Origin: Clostridia bacterium
Lineage (GTDB): Bacteria > Bacillota_A > Clostridia > Oscillospirales > CAG-272
Length of the DNA stretch: 8,174 nucleotides
Direction of reading: 5' to 3'
NCBI GenBank assembly: GCA_017500625.1
Contig: JAFVYX010000231.1
Coordinates: forward strand, 1-8,174
Both the position numbers and the translations under genes were made by a program. Below the pieces are notes generated by a model. The model saw only the letters and a list, made by a program, of their open reading frames with translations. It was not told the origin of the DNA and made no database searches. Below are positions 1 to 6,600 of the stretch, in pieces (position 1 is the stretch's first letter; each line of letters opens with the position of its first letter).

Positions 1-482
1 ACGGATACGATCTTGAAACATACTATCCCCAGTATCTCGTTCTTAATCGCGGAATCGGCGGTGAAACGACCCTTGGCCTTGAAAAACGCCTTAAGGTATC
101 GGTTTACGATCTAAAGCCGAAGGTGGCCGTAATGCTTATAGGGGCCAACAACCTGGATACGATGTTTGATAACTATGAAAACATTCTGAAGGGCTTTAAG
201 GAAAACCTGCCAAATACCAAAATCGTATTGCTATCGCTTACCTCTATGAGTGGGGAATGGGGCAAAAACAATCAAAAAGCCGCTTATAACAATGTGAAAA
301 TAAAACTCCTGTCAGAAAAATACGGATACGAATTTGTCGATCTGTATTCGCCGCTTTTGAACCTTGAAACGGGTGAAATATATGCAGAATATACGACCGA
401 TGGCGGTCACTTAACGGCGGCAGGATATCAGGTCCTCACAAATACGATAACCCCCGCGCTCGAGCAGCTGTTGGGGAGATGA
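1..482 (+). CDS. SGNH/GDSL-type esterase or acylhydrolase, 5'-truncated by window edge
   Basis: The open frame enters from the left edge (first full codon at base 3) and gives 159 residues to a TGA at 480-482. It carries three of the four SGNH hydrolase blocks. Block II is NRGIGGETT (fragment residues 15-23, oxyanion Gly). Block III is IGANN (46-50, oxyanion Asn). Block V is DGGHLTAAGY, with catalytic Asp133 and His136. Block I (GDS with the nucleophilic Ser) must lie to the left of the window. A GTG at 123 could start a shorter protein, but block II lies upstream of it, so it is not the true start. By family knowledge such enzymes remove acyl or acetyl groups from lipids, sugars or glycans; the substrate here is unknown. 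Hand counts give about 38-47% GC per 60 bases, against up to 70% in the next gene, so it may have a different origin. Confidence 0.85.
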   Translation, partial: GYDLETYYPQYLVLNRGIGGETTLGLEKRLKVSVYDLKPKVAVMLIGANNLDTMFDNYENILKGFKENLPNTKIVLLSLTSMSGEWGKNNQKAAYNNVKIKLLSEKYGYEFVDLYSPLLNLETGEIYAEYTTDGGHLTAAGYQVLTNTITPALEQLLGR

Positions 483-518
483 CCGTGCCTAACGGATTTA
501 CGGGCCTTTTCCCTTTAT

Positions 519-532
519 AATTTCGCGAAATT
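519..532. promoter_or_regulatory. Perfect 14-base palindrome upstream of the SDR promoter (possible operator)
   Basis: AATTTCGCGAAATT reads identically on both strands and ends three bases before the -35 box at 536. The position, about 40-50 bases before the predicted start of transcription, would suit an activator site or a flanking operator. No regulator can be named. It is too short and has no T-run, so it is not a terminator for the upstream esterase. Confidence 0.4.
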
Positions 533-535
533 CCC

Positions 536-564
536 TTGCAACATGGATCTTCTTGTGATATAAT
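536..564 (+). promoter_or_regulatory. Sigma-A type promoter for the SDR gene
   Basis: A -35 box TTGCAA (536-541), a 17-base spacer and a perfect -10 box TATAAT (559-564), preceded by TGA as an extended -10. Transcription would begin near 571, inside a small palindrome AACCGGTT (571-578). That leaves a leader of about 70 bases before the ATG at 644. Confidence 0.75.
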
Positions 565-630
565 GAGGCGAACCGGTTGTAAAAAGAAATTGTCAATTCA
601 GGGGCAATCTCACACAAAAAACAAATTCAA

Positions 631-636
631 AAGGAG
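631..636 (+). promoter_or_regulatory. Ribosome binding site that fixes the SDR start at 644
   Basis: AAGGAG lies 7 bases before the ATG at 644. The frame is open back to a TTG at 536, but that TTG is the -35 box itself and would add 36 residues with no SDR character. Confidence 0.85.
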
Positions 637-643
637 AACTACT

Positions 644-1405
644 ATGGGACGTTTAACCGATAAGGTTGCGATCATCACGGGCAGCAACTCGGGCGTGGGC
701 GCGGCCGCTGCCAAGCTTTTTGCCAAGGAGGGCGCCAAGGTCGTCATCAGCGCGCGCCGCCTGCCTCAGCTTGAGGAGGTCGCCGCCGAGATCCGCGCCG
801 AGGGCGGCGAGGTCCTTGTCGTGCAGACCGATGTTTCGAAGGTCGAGGACTGCGAAAACCTTGTGGAAAAGACGGTCGAGGCCTTTGGTAAGGTCGATAT
901 CCTCGTCAACAACGCGGGCGTGCTTGAGGCGGGCCTCAAGCCGATCGATGCGTACAGCGATGAGGACTGCGACTGGGTGTACAGCATCAACACCAAGGGC
1001 ACGATGTACTGCACGCGCGCCGTTCTTAAGTATATGATCCCCAAGAACTACGGCTCGATCATCAACCTTGATTCGGTGGCCGGAGCTTTTGGTGTCGGCG
1101 GTGCCTCGTACGTCTCCTCGAAGGCCGCGATCATCGGCCTCACCAAGCATACGGCGCTGCGCTTTACGGGCACGGGGATCCGTTGCAACTCGGTCAACCC
1201 CTCCACCATTCTCACGCCGATGTCCAAGACCGATCCCGCCACCCTCAACCAGGACATGTTCGGTCAGATGATGAAGCATATGAACCTTCGCGTGCAGCCC
1301 TGCCTGCCCGAGGACGTGGCCAACGTGCTCCTGTTCCTCGCGAGCGATGAGTCCCGCGCCCTGACGGGTCAGATCATCGTTTCCGACTTCGGCGCTACCC
1401 TTTGA
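644..1405 (+). CDS. Short-chain dehydrogenase/reductase (SDR), classical family
   Basis: A 253-residue NAD(P)-dependent oxidoreductase of the usual classical SDR length, expected to be cytosolic and tetrameric as in its family. Visible motifs: cofactor-binding TGSNSGVG (residues 12-19), D63 at the adenine pocket, NNAG (89-92), and the catalytic set N116, S144, Y156 and K160 in YVSSK. After the second strand the sequence is SARR (36-39): it has no acidic residue for the NAD ribose and two Arg, which suggests NADP(H); this is an inference. Ser to Tyr spacing is 12 residues, one shorter than in FabG. The C-terminal end GQIIVSDFGATL replaces the common 'VDGG' ending. It resembles FabG-like and hydroxysteroid or sugar-alcohol dehydrogenases, and sequence alone does not give the substrate. 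It stands alone with its own promoter and terminator. Confidence 0.93.
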   Translation: MGRLTDKVAIITGSNSGVGAAAAKLFAKEGAKVVISARRLPQLEEVAAEIRAEGGEVLVVQTDVSKVEDCENLVEKTVEAFGKVDILVNNAGVLEAGLKPIDAYSDEDCDWVYSINTKGTMYCTRAVLKYMIPKNYGSIINLDSVAGAFGVGGASYVSSKAAIIGLTKHTALRFTGTGIRCNSVNPSTILTPMSKTDPATLNQDMFGQMMKHMNLRVQPCLPEDVANVLLFLASDESRALTGQIIVSDFGATL

Positions 1406-1424
1406 TTCATCAAAAAACAAGCTC

Positions 1425-1461
1425 GCCGCCGTGCTTTTTGCATTGCGGCGGCTTTATTTTT
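1425..1461 (+). terminator. Rho-independent terminator after the SDR gene
   Basis: GCCGCCG (1425-1431) pairs with CGGCGGC (1446-1452). The inner TGC/GCA can extend the stem around a TTTTT loop. A T-rich tail, TTTATTTTTAT, follows. It sits 20 bases after the SDR stop. Confidence 0.8.
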
Positions 1462-1498
1462 ATATTAGGGAAGCCCCGACTGCCCCCTTGGTCCCTTC

Positions 1499-1521
1499 GC
1501 AAAAAACTTGTGTTTTTTTGC
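1499..1521. repeat. A/T hairpin just upstream of the padR-type promoter
   Basis: GC plus six A (1499-1506) faces a run of seven T plus GC (1513-1521) around a short TTGT loop. It lies between the SDR terminator and the TTGACA box at 1531. It could be a second weak terminator, or an A-tract/UP-like element stimulating the promoter. Its role is not decided by the sequence. Confidence 0.35.
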
Positions 1522-1530
1522 CCGACCCCC

Positions 1531-1559
1531 TTGACAGGGACAATACTTCGTGATATGAT
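1531..1559 (+). promoter_or_regulatory. Sigma-A promoter of the PadR-DUF1700-DUF4097 operon
   Basis: A consensus -35 TTGACA (1531-1536), a 17-base spacer and a -10 TATGAT (1554-1559) with an upstream TGA extension. Transcription should start near 1566, leaving a short leader with the AAGGAGG ribosome site (1569-1575) before the ATG at 1583. Confidence 0.85.
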
Positions 1560-1567
1560 GTATTACG
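1549..1567. promoter_or_regulatory. Dyad over the -10 box, candidate PadR operator
   Basis: CGTGATA (1549-1555) and TATTACG (1561-1567) form an inverted repeat around a 5-base centre, with 6 of 7 positions matching. It covers the -10 box and the likely transcription start of the operon whose first gene is a PadR-type repressor. PadR-family proteins bind dyads as dimers and often repress their own operons, so autorepression is a reasonable inference. Confidence 0.45.
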
Positions 1568-1582
1568 TAAGGAGGGGTATTC

Positions 1583-1909
1583 ATGGATGCACAGCTGAAG
1601 CGCGGCCTTCTTGATGCCTGTGTCCTGGCCGCTATCAAGGATGAGGATTCCTACGGCTATAAGATCATCAAGGATATGAAGCCGTATCTTGAAATGTCGG
1701 AATCCACGCTCTATACCGTACTCAAGCGTTTGGAGCTTGCGTCGATGCTGACCGTCTATACGGTCGAGCACGGCGGGCGCCTCCGCAAGTATTACCGCAT
1801 CACCCCCGCGGGACGGCGGCGCATTGAGGAATTCAAGCGCGAGTGGTGCGAGATACGGAGCATTGCCAACTTTATTCTTAAGGAGGACACCGACCATGGG
1901 AAAAGCTGA
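1583..1909 (+). CDS. PadR-family transcriptional regulator
   Basis: A 108-residue protein, the normal length of the short PadR subfamily: an N-terminal winged helix-turn-helix and little else. Family signatures in order: an LLDACVLAAI helix (9-18), the SYGYKII segment (23-29), the recognition helix region SESTLYTVLKRLE (39-51), and the wing with GGRLRKYYRITPAGR (64-78). The ATG follows AAGGAGG by 7 bases. The last 14 bases overlap the next gene, so the two are probably translationally coupled. PadR proteins are dimeric DNA-binding repressors, and when followed by DUF1700 and DUF4097 genes they probably control that operon. The ligand or signal is unknown. Confidence 0.93.
   Translation: MDAQLKRGLLDACVLAAIKDEDSYGYKIIKDMKPYLEMSESTLYTVLKRLELASMLTVYTVEHGGRLRKYYRITPAGRRRIEEFKREWCEIRSIANFILKEDTDHGKS
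1880..1886 (+). promoter_or_regulatory. Ribosome binding site inside the padR-type gene that fixes the DUF1700 start
   Basis: AAGGAGG sits 9 bases before the ATG at 1896, within the last codons of the regulator. It selects 1896 over upstream in-frame starts such as 1824, whose extra residues lack family character. Confidence 0.85.
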
Positions 1910-2492
1910 ATTTCTTAGCGAGCTTCGCCGTCGGCTCTTCGGCCTGCCCGAGAGGGAAGTCACGGAGCGCCTTGGCTTTTACAGTGAGATGATCGATGAC
2001 CGTATGGAGGAGGGCCTCTCCGAGGAGGAGGCGGTCGCCGCCGTCGGCTCTGTGGAGGAGATCTACCTCGGCATCGTCGATGACATTCCGCTCTCGGCCA
2101 TTGTCCGTGAGAGGATCAGGCCCTACCGTCGGATGTCGCCGTGGGCGATCATCGCCACTGTGCTTTCGTCGCCGATCTGGCTCTCGCTCCTTCTCGCGGC
2201 CTTTGCCGTGTTTGTCTCCCTGTATGCCGCGGCCTGGTCGGTGGTCATCTCGTTCCTCGCCGCCACACTCTCGCTGGCCGTTGTCTGCCTTGGCGGCATT
2301 GTCGGCGGACTGGTCCTTTTGTTTGTCGTTGCCCCCAAGGGCGCGATGATCCTCGGCGCGGCGCTCCTCAGCGGCGGCTTTTCCGTGCCCTTCTTCCACC
2401 TCTCGCGCCTTTTGTTTAAGGCGCTCTGCCGCCTGACGCTGGCTTTCCCACGTTGCCTCAAAAAACTTTTTGCTTTTCGGAGGTTATTCTGA
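1896..2492 (+). CDS. DUF1700 / HAAS-domain membrane protein
   Basis: A 198-residue protein starting 14 bases before the stop of the PadR-type gene. The N-terminal part matches the DUF1700/HAAS helical domain: KAEFLSELRRRLFGLPE (3-19), a YSEMIDD segment (29-35), the EEGLSEEEAV signature (38-47), then GSVEEI (51-56). The rest is hydrophobic, with likely membrane segments at about 84-110, 114-146 and 150-174, and a short basic tail. By known context, DUF1700 proteins sit between a PadR regulator and a DUF4097 protein in many Firmicutes. The HAAS domain is thought to serve in signalling or protein interaction at the membrane, but no biochemical activity is established. Its stop is shared with the next start (TGATG). 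Confidence 0.88.
   Translation: MGKAEFLSELRRRLFGLPEREVTERLGFYSEMIDDRMEEGLSEEEAVAAVGSVEEIYLGIVDDIPLSAIVRERIRPYRRMSPWAIIATVLSSPIWLSLLLAAFAVFVSLYAAAWSVVISFLAATLSLAVVCLGGIVGGLVLLFVVAPKGAMILGAALLSGGFSVPFFHLSRLLFKALCRLTLAFPRCLKKLFAFRRLF
2479..2483 (+). promoter_or_regulatory. Ribosome binding site of the DUF4097 gene
   Basis: GGAGG lies 8 bases before the ATG at 2492. That ATG overlaps the DUF1700 stop as TGATG. This decides the start at 2492 over a TTG at 2453 that lies inside DUF1700. Confidence 0.8.
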
Positions 2493-3565
2493 TGAACGGC
2501 GCTACCGTATCGCTTCTTATTGCTCTTGGACTTATCGTTCTCGGCCTTTTGGTTCTGCTCATTCCCCTCGCGGCGAACAATTGGAACTTCGCCGCCCTCG
2601 ATCCTCATAAATACGAGACCAACACTCATACCGTTACCGAGGATTTCGCCGCCATTTCGATCGATACCTCGATCTCCGACCTCACGGTGCTTCCCTCGGA
2701 GGACGGCACCTGCCGCGTGGTGATCTATGAGCAGGAGCGCCTTACCCACACCGTAGCGGTGGAGGACGGCACCCTCCGCATCACCGAGACCGACACGCGC
2801 CGCTGGTACGAGAAGCTCATCAACCTCCGCTCACCGAGCATCACGCTGTATCTTCCCGAGGGGAGCTACGGCGCCCTTACGGTCTCTTTGTCAACGGGTG
2901 ACGTCACACTGTCCGAGGGCTTTACCTTTGCCTCGCTGACCCTTCGTGGCTCCACGGGGGACGTTGCCTGCCGCGCGGACGTTCTCGGGGCTATCGACGT
3001 CCGTCTCAGCACGGGCGACGTCCTTTTGGAGGGGATCTCCGCCGGTGCCATTACCCTTACCGCCTCCACGGGCGATACCGCCCTCACGGGCGTTACCTGC
3101 ACGTCCCTTACCTCAAGCCGCTCCACGGGCCATACCCGTCTTGACGGGCTGAGCGCCGAGGGCGACGTCACGCTCACCTCCTCCACGGGGCGCATTGGGC
3201 TGTCCCGCGTCTCGGCGGGCGCCCTCTCACTCTACGTCAGCACGGGCCGCACCGACCTTGCGGACGTTACGGCCACCACCCTGACAAGCGAGGGGGACAC
3301 GGGCGACGTCACCCTCACCAACACCGTCCTTTCGGGCGCTATGACGATCGTCCGCTCCACGGGCGACGTCACCCTTACGCGCTGTGATGCCGCCGAGCTT
3401 TTAATCACCACCGACACGGGCGACGTTGAGGGGACACTCCTTGCGGAAAAGATCTTTATCCCGAGGACCGATACGGGTAAGATCGCGGTGCCCGAGACCG
3501 TGACGGGTGGCCGCTGCAAGGTCACCACCGGCACGGGCGATATCCGCTTCACGATCGCAGAATAA
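2492..3565 (+). CDS. DUF4097-type membrane-anchored beta-strand repeat protein
   Basis: A 357-residue protein. One N-terminal membrane anchor (about 6-27) is followed by a short linker and a beta-rich region. From about residue 130 it consists of a regular ladder: 12 copies of a strand-turn motif around S/D-T-G-D-V, with the Thr at 135, 155, 174, 193, 212, 232, 251, 270, 290, 309, 328 and 348, so a period of 19-20 residues. This predicts an elongated right-handed beta-helix or solenoid with stacked turns. The Asp after TG is replaced by His214, Arg234, Arg253 and Lys330 in four rungs. Usual DUF4097 proteins have the same kind of repeats. The single anchor with the repeats in the C-terminal part suggests an extracytoplasmic solenoid, but topology is inferred. 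Third gene of the PadR operon; function unknown, probably linked to envelope sensing. Confidence 0.88.
   Translation: MNGATVSLLIALGLIVLGLLVLLIPLAANNWNFAALDPHKYETNTHTVTEDFAAISIDTSISDLTVLPSEDGTCRVVIYEQERLTHTVAVEDGTLRITETDTRRWYEKLINLRSPSITLYLPEGSYGALTVSLSTGDVTLSEGFTFASLTLRGSTGDVACRADVLGAIDVRLSTGDVLLEGISAGAITLTASTGDTALTGVTCTSLTSSRSTGHTRLDGLSAEGDVTLTSSTGRIGLSRVSAGALSLYVSTGRTDLADVTATTLTSEGDTGDVTLTNTVLSGAMTIVRSTGDVTLTRCDAAELLITTDTGDVEGTLLAEKIFIPRTDTGKIAVPETVTGGRCKVTTGTGDIRFTIAE
2891..3550 (+). repeat. Twelve in-frame 57-60-base repeats coding the STGDV rungs
   Basis: The short core ACGGGCGACGTC or close variants recurs every 57 or 60 bases, always in the same frame, while the bases between vary freely. 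This is a protein-level solenoid repeat, not a DNA-level array. Confidence 0.85.
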
Positions 3566-3571
3566 GAAAAA

Positions 3572-3597
3572 GGGAGAGCCGTGGCTCTCCCTTTTTT
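3572..3597. terminator. Shared bidirectional terminator between convergent units
   Basis: GGGAGAGCC (3572-3580) pairs with GGCTCTCCC (3583-3591); with the innermost pair open the loop has four bases. Six T follow (3592-3597) and five A precede (3567-3571), so the hairpin has a U-tract in both directions. It serves the DUF4097 gene (7 bases after its stop) on the + strand and the large lipoprotein gene on the - strand. Confidence 0.92.
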
Positions 3598-3603
3598 ATG
3601 GTC

Positions 3604-6600
3604 TTATGGGGTAATATCCATTTCCTGCGAGGGACGCAGACCGACAAAGTAGTGAAGGGCGTCTCCCGTAAAGGGATCCGTTTTGAGCAGGTCGGTGAAG
3701 TCCTCAATGCAAAGCGCGACCGCCTTCGGCGTGGGAGACGAGGAGGTTCTGGTCGTGGTGAACTCGGAGGAAGTGAGCTTACCCGTTTTTGGGTTGAATA
3801 CAAGCTCTCCGCGCAGGTTTTGGTCGGTGTACTCGGCTGTGGTGCCGTCGATCGTGAGAGCGTAGGTCCCCTTGTACGCCATCGCGCCGATGAACCTGCC
3901 CTCGCCCCGGTAGAGAAGCGCCCACTGCACCTGCTTTGAGGAGGAGGAGGCACGGGCCAGGACCAGAACGTCGCCGGGCTGCAGATCGGAAATCGAGAGC
4001 CCCTTTTCGGTGACGGCGTTCTCCAGGGTGGCACCGTTTTGCTCGGTGCGGATCCAGGAGCCGCCATAGAAGCCGTCGATCACCATACGGCCGGCGGGCT
4101 TGGTCTTGTAATTGACGCCGTTCCCGTACACGTACTGGCGGTAGGCAATATTGTAGCTTGTGTCACCGATACCCACGAGCGAGAAGATCCGCCCGGGAAG
4201 TGCCGAGGCCGTGGTGTTGCTCTCTTGTAGACCCATGGCATCGAAGAGCCCCGGAAGGCCAAGCTTTGAATAAAGATTAGCGATGTGAGACAGGGGGCGG
4301 TTGGCGGTAAAGGCGGCAGAGGCATACGAGAGCGAGCCCAGCGCCGAGAGCTGTGCCTCTGAGAGCGCGGTCGCGCGGGTATAGGAGCCGCTACAGCCCT
4401 TGGCAGAGCAGGCGTAGCGGATGCTTCCCGCCGTGGTCTTGTCCACGATCCACGTGTGTGCCAGCTCCTCCGAGAGCAGGCAGTCCTCTCTCGTGCAGGC
4501 GAGGGTATGACTGCTCTCGTCCCGATAGACGGCGGTGTCGCTCAGCGCGTGTCCGAGCGCGGGGATGAGCGAGGTCAACGTGGCCGCCGTCCCGCTGCAG
4601 GCATGGCAGCCGCGGCAGGTGTAGGTTGCGGACCCCATTTCCGTGCAGGTGGCGGGAACACTCTCGGTGAGGGTAAAGCTGTGAGGGGATACGGCCCCCG
4701 CCTGCGAGGGACGGAGCAGGAAGAATACGTCGTTCTCCTTCATGAACGAGTGGCGGATCAGCGTGAGTGCCGAGGCACCGGTGTAGGCGGTGGCCGTGCC
4801 GCTCGACTTCATTTCCAGGAGGGTCTCGTTGCCGAGATATACCACAACGCGGGTCGAGGCCATGGCGCTTGTCATGCCCGTGTCGGTGCGGTCGGCGGCG
4901 GTGCCGTAGACCAGAATGTCGCCCGGCTCGAGATATTCCGGCATAAACTCCTTGATGCCCTTGCAAAATTCCGCCTCAAAGTCAAAGGCCTCGTGCCCCT
5001 CGCTTTTCAGCTTAGTCACGTCCAGGGGGTGCATGCGGTAGCCACCGTAGGCATTCGCCACCAGCATATCCCGGAGCGCTTGGTGCTCGGCCGCAACGGC
5101 CGTTTGCGGGGCAAACATCGTGTAGGCGGGAGCCGACGTGCCGTAGAACCAGGGATAAAGCGAGGGACGGTTCTTGAAGCTTTGGGGGGTGAAGAGGGCC
5201 TCCACCGCCTCCTCTACCGTGCCGAGATCAAGCGTTATGCCCATGGCGGCGTAGATCCCCTCGGCAAAAGCAAGGTCTGTGCCGTAGGCCGTTTTCCACT
5301 CGTCGGTGGCGGTAAGGCCGAGGAGAAATTCCTTCTGTGCCTCGGAAAGCTTGACGCCCCCCACCGTGTTTTCGATGCGGTTGGAGGGGATCGCGTCCAC
5401 AAAGCCGCCGTCGGAAACCACCGTGGTGCCGCGCTCAGCCACGACCCTGACGGTATAGCTGACCGTGGCGCTTTCCCCTGCGGGGATGTCAAGCGACCAC
5501 GTGAGGACACCGTTATTCATGGTGGCCCCTCCCGTGGCACTCACAAACTCGGTGCCCTCGGGGATCCTTTCGGTCACCGAAAGGTCGCGGTAGTCCACGC
5601 CGTCCGTGTCCTTCGTCCAGAACACGTAATTCGAGTCCAGCGTGCCGTTCTCGATCTTCACCGTGTAGGTGAGAGTGTCGCCCTTGGTCACCGTTCCATA
5701 GGGCGTGATGCCTACCGTGCGGTTGATGTCCATCAGGGGATACCTCATGCGCGAGAGGGTAGAGGCGGGGATCGTGAGCGGGGCGCCGTTCATGGTGAGG
5801 ATATCGTTTCCTGGGTCGCCGTCACGGTCGTGCATATAAAAATCGAGAGGGCGCATGACCACGTAGTCGGTCTTGGCATTGTCCAACGTGCTCTCCACGG
5901 TTTTGAAATGCCCGAATACCGTGCCGTACGGCTCCCAGTTCTCCTCGCCTGTGGTAACGTTGAATTTCCCGCCCCCCGTGCTGCTGGCATCCAAAACGTA
6001 GCCGTTGCCGATGTAAAGAAGGGCGTGACCGTCACGGACCGTTACGTCGCCGGGGCGGAGGTAGGTGTAATTGCCGTTGCCATCGTTATCCATAATGTGT
6101 CTTCTGAGGAGCGCCTTGGCATCGGCGGGGGCAAGGGCCTCTCCGTCAAGATAATAGCTGTAATTCTCCTCGCCCTCGGCGCGGTAGAAATCGAGACCGT
6201 CATCGTTGCTCCACGAGTTCAGCTCCTTAAAATCGGTGAAGCTTGTGGACTGATAGAGCTGCATGCGCTCGTCATCCTCCACGTTGTCGGAGGAGTCGCC
6301 GTCCTCCTTCAGTCCCACGTAATCCACCCAACGGACGATGGCGGTGTCGGCATCGTTTTCGGTATAGGGATCGGGAATCTTCAGCGTGGTGGCGATCGCG
6401 TCCGGCTCGGGCTGGTTGTCGGCGATGCGCCAGATCCATGTGGTGGTCAGGCCGCTCGGGCCAAACTTTCTTTCCAAAATGTAACGGTCAAGTGCCTCAA
6501 GATAGGTTTTGTGAACAAAGCCCGTGCAGACGGTGAAGATTGAGGTGTGGTCGGTGCCGTATTCGGGCGATGCCTCGGGGGTGTGGCGGGTGATGCCACC

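Noticed and set aside
123..482. GTG at 123 as the start of a short 119-residue esterase
   Set aside because: Conserved block II (NRGIGGETT) lies upstream in the same frame, so the gene continues left beyond the window.
483..515. Possible terminator just after the SGNH esterase
   Set aside because: Only a 4-base stem (CCGT/ACGG) with no proper T-run could be drawn, so no terminator is claimed.
653..1420. A 255-codon - strand open frame opposite the SDR gene
   Set aside because: Antisense to an SDR with all catalytic motifs; its Arg/Asp/His-rich translation is typical of a shadow frame, and it has no ribosome site.
1402..1614. A 70-codon + strand frame across the SDR terminator and the operon promoter
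   Set aside because: It has no ribosome site or family match and covers a clear terminator and a consensus promoter.
2891..3550. Regular ~58-base repeats that could suggest a CRISPR array or minisatellite
   Set aside because: The conserved part is only about 12 bases, always in frame, and codes the STGDV rungs of a DUF4097 solenoid. A CRISPR array needs a longer identical repeat with non-coding spacers.
4456..6543. A 695-codon + strand open frame opposite the lipoprotein gene
   Set aside because: It is antisense to a clearly real lipoprotein gene with a good signal peptide, ribosome site and domains. Its composition (Gly, Val, His, Arg rich) and the absence of any recognisable motif fit a shadow frame in GC-rich DNA.
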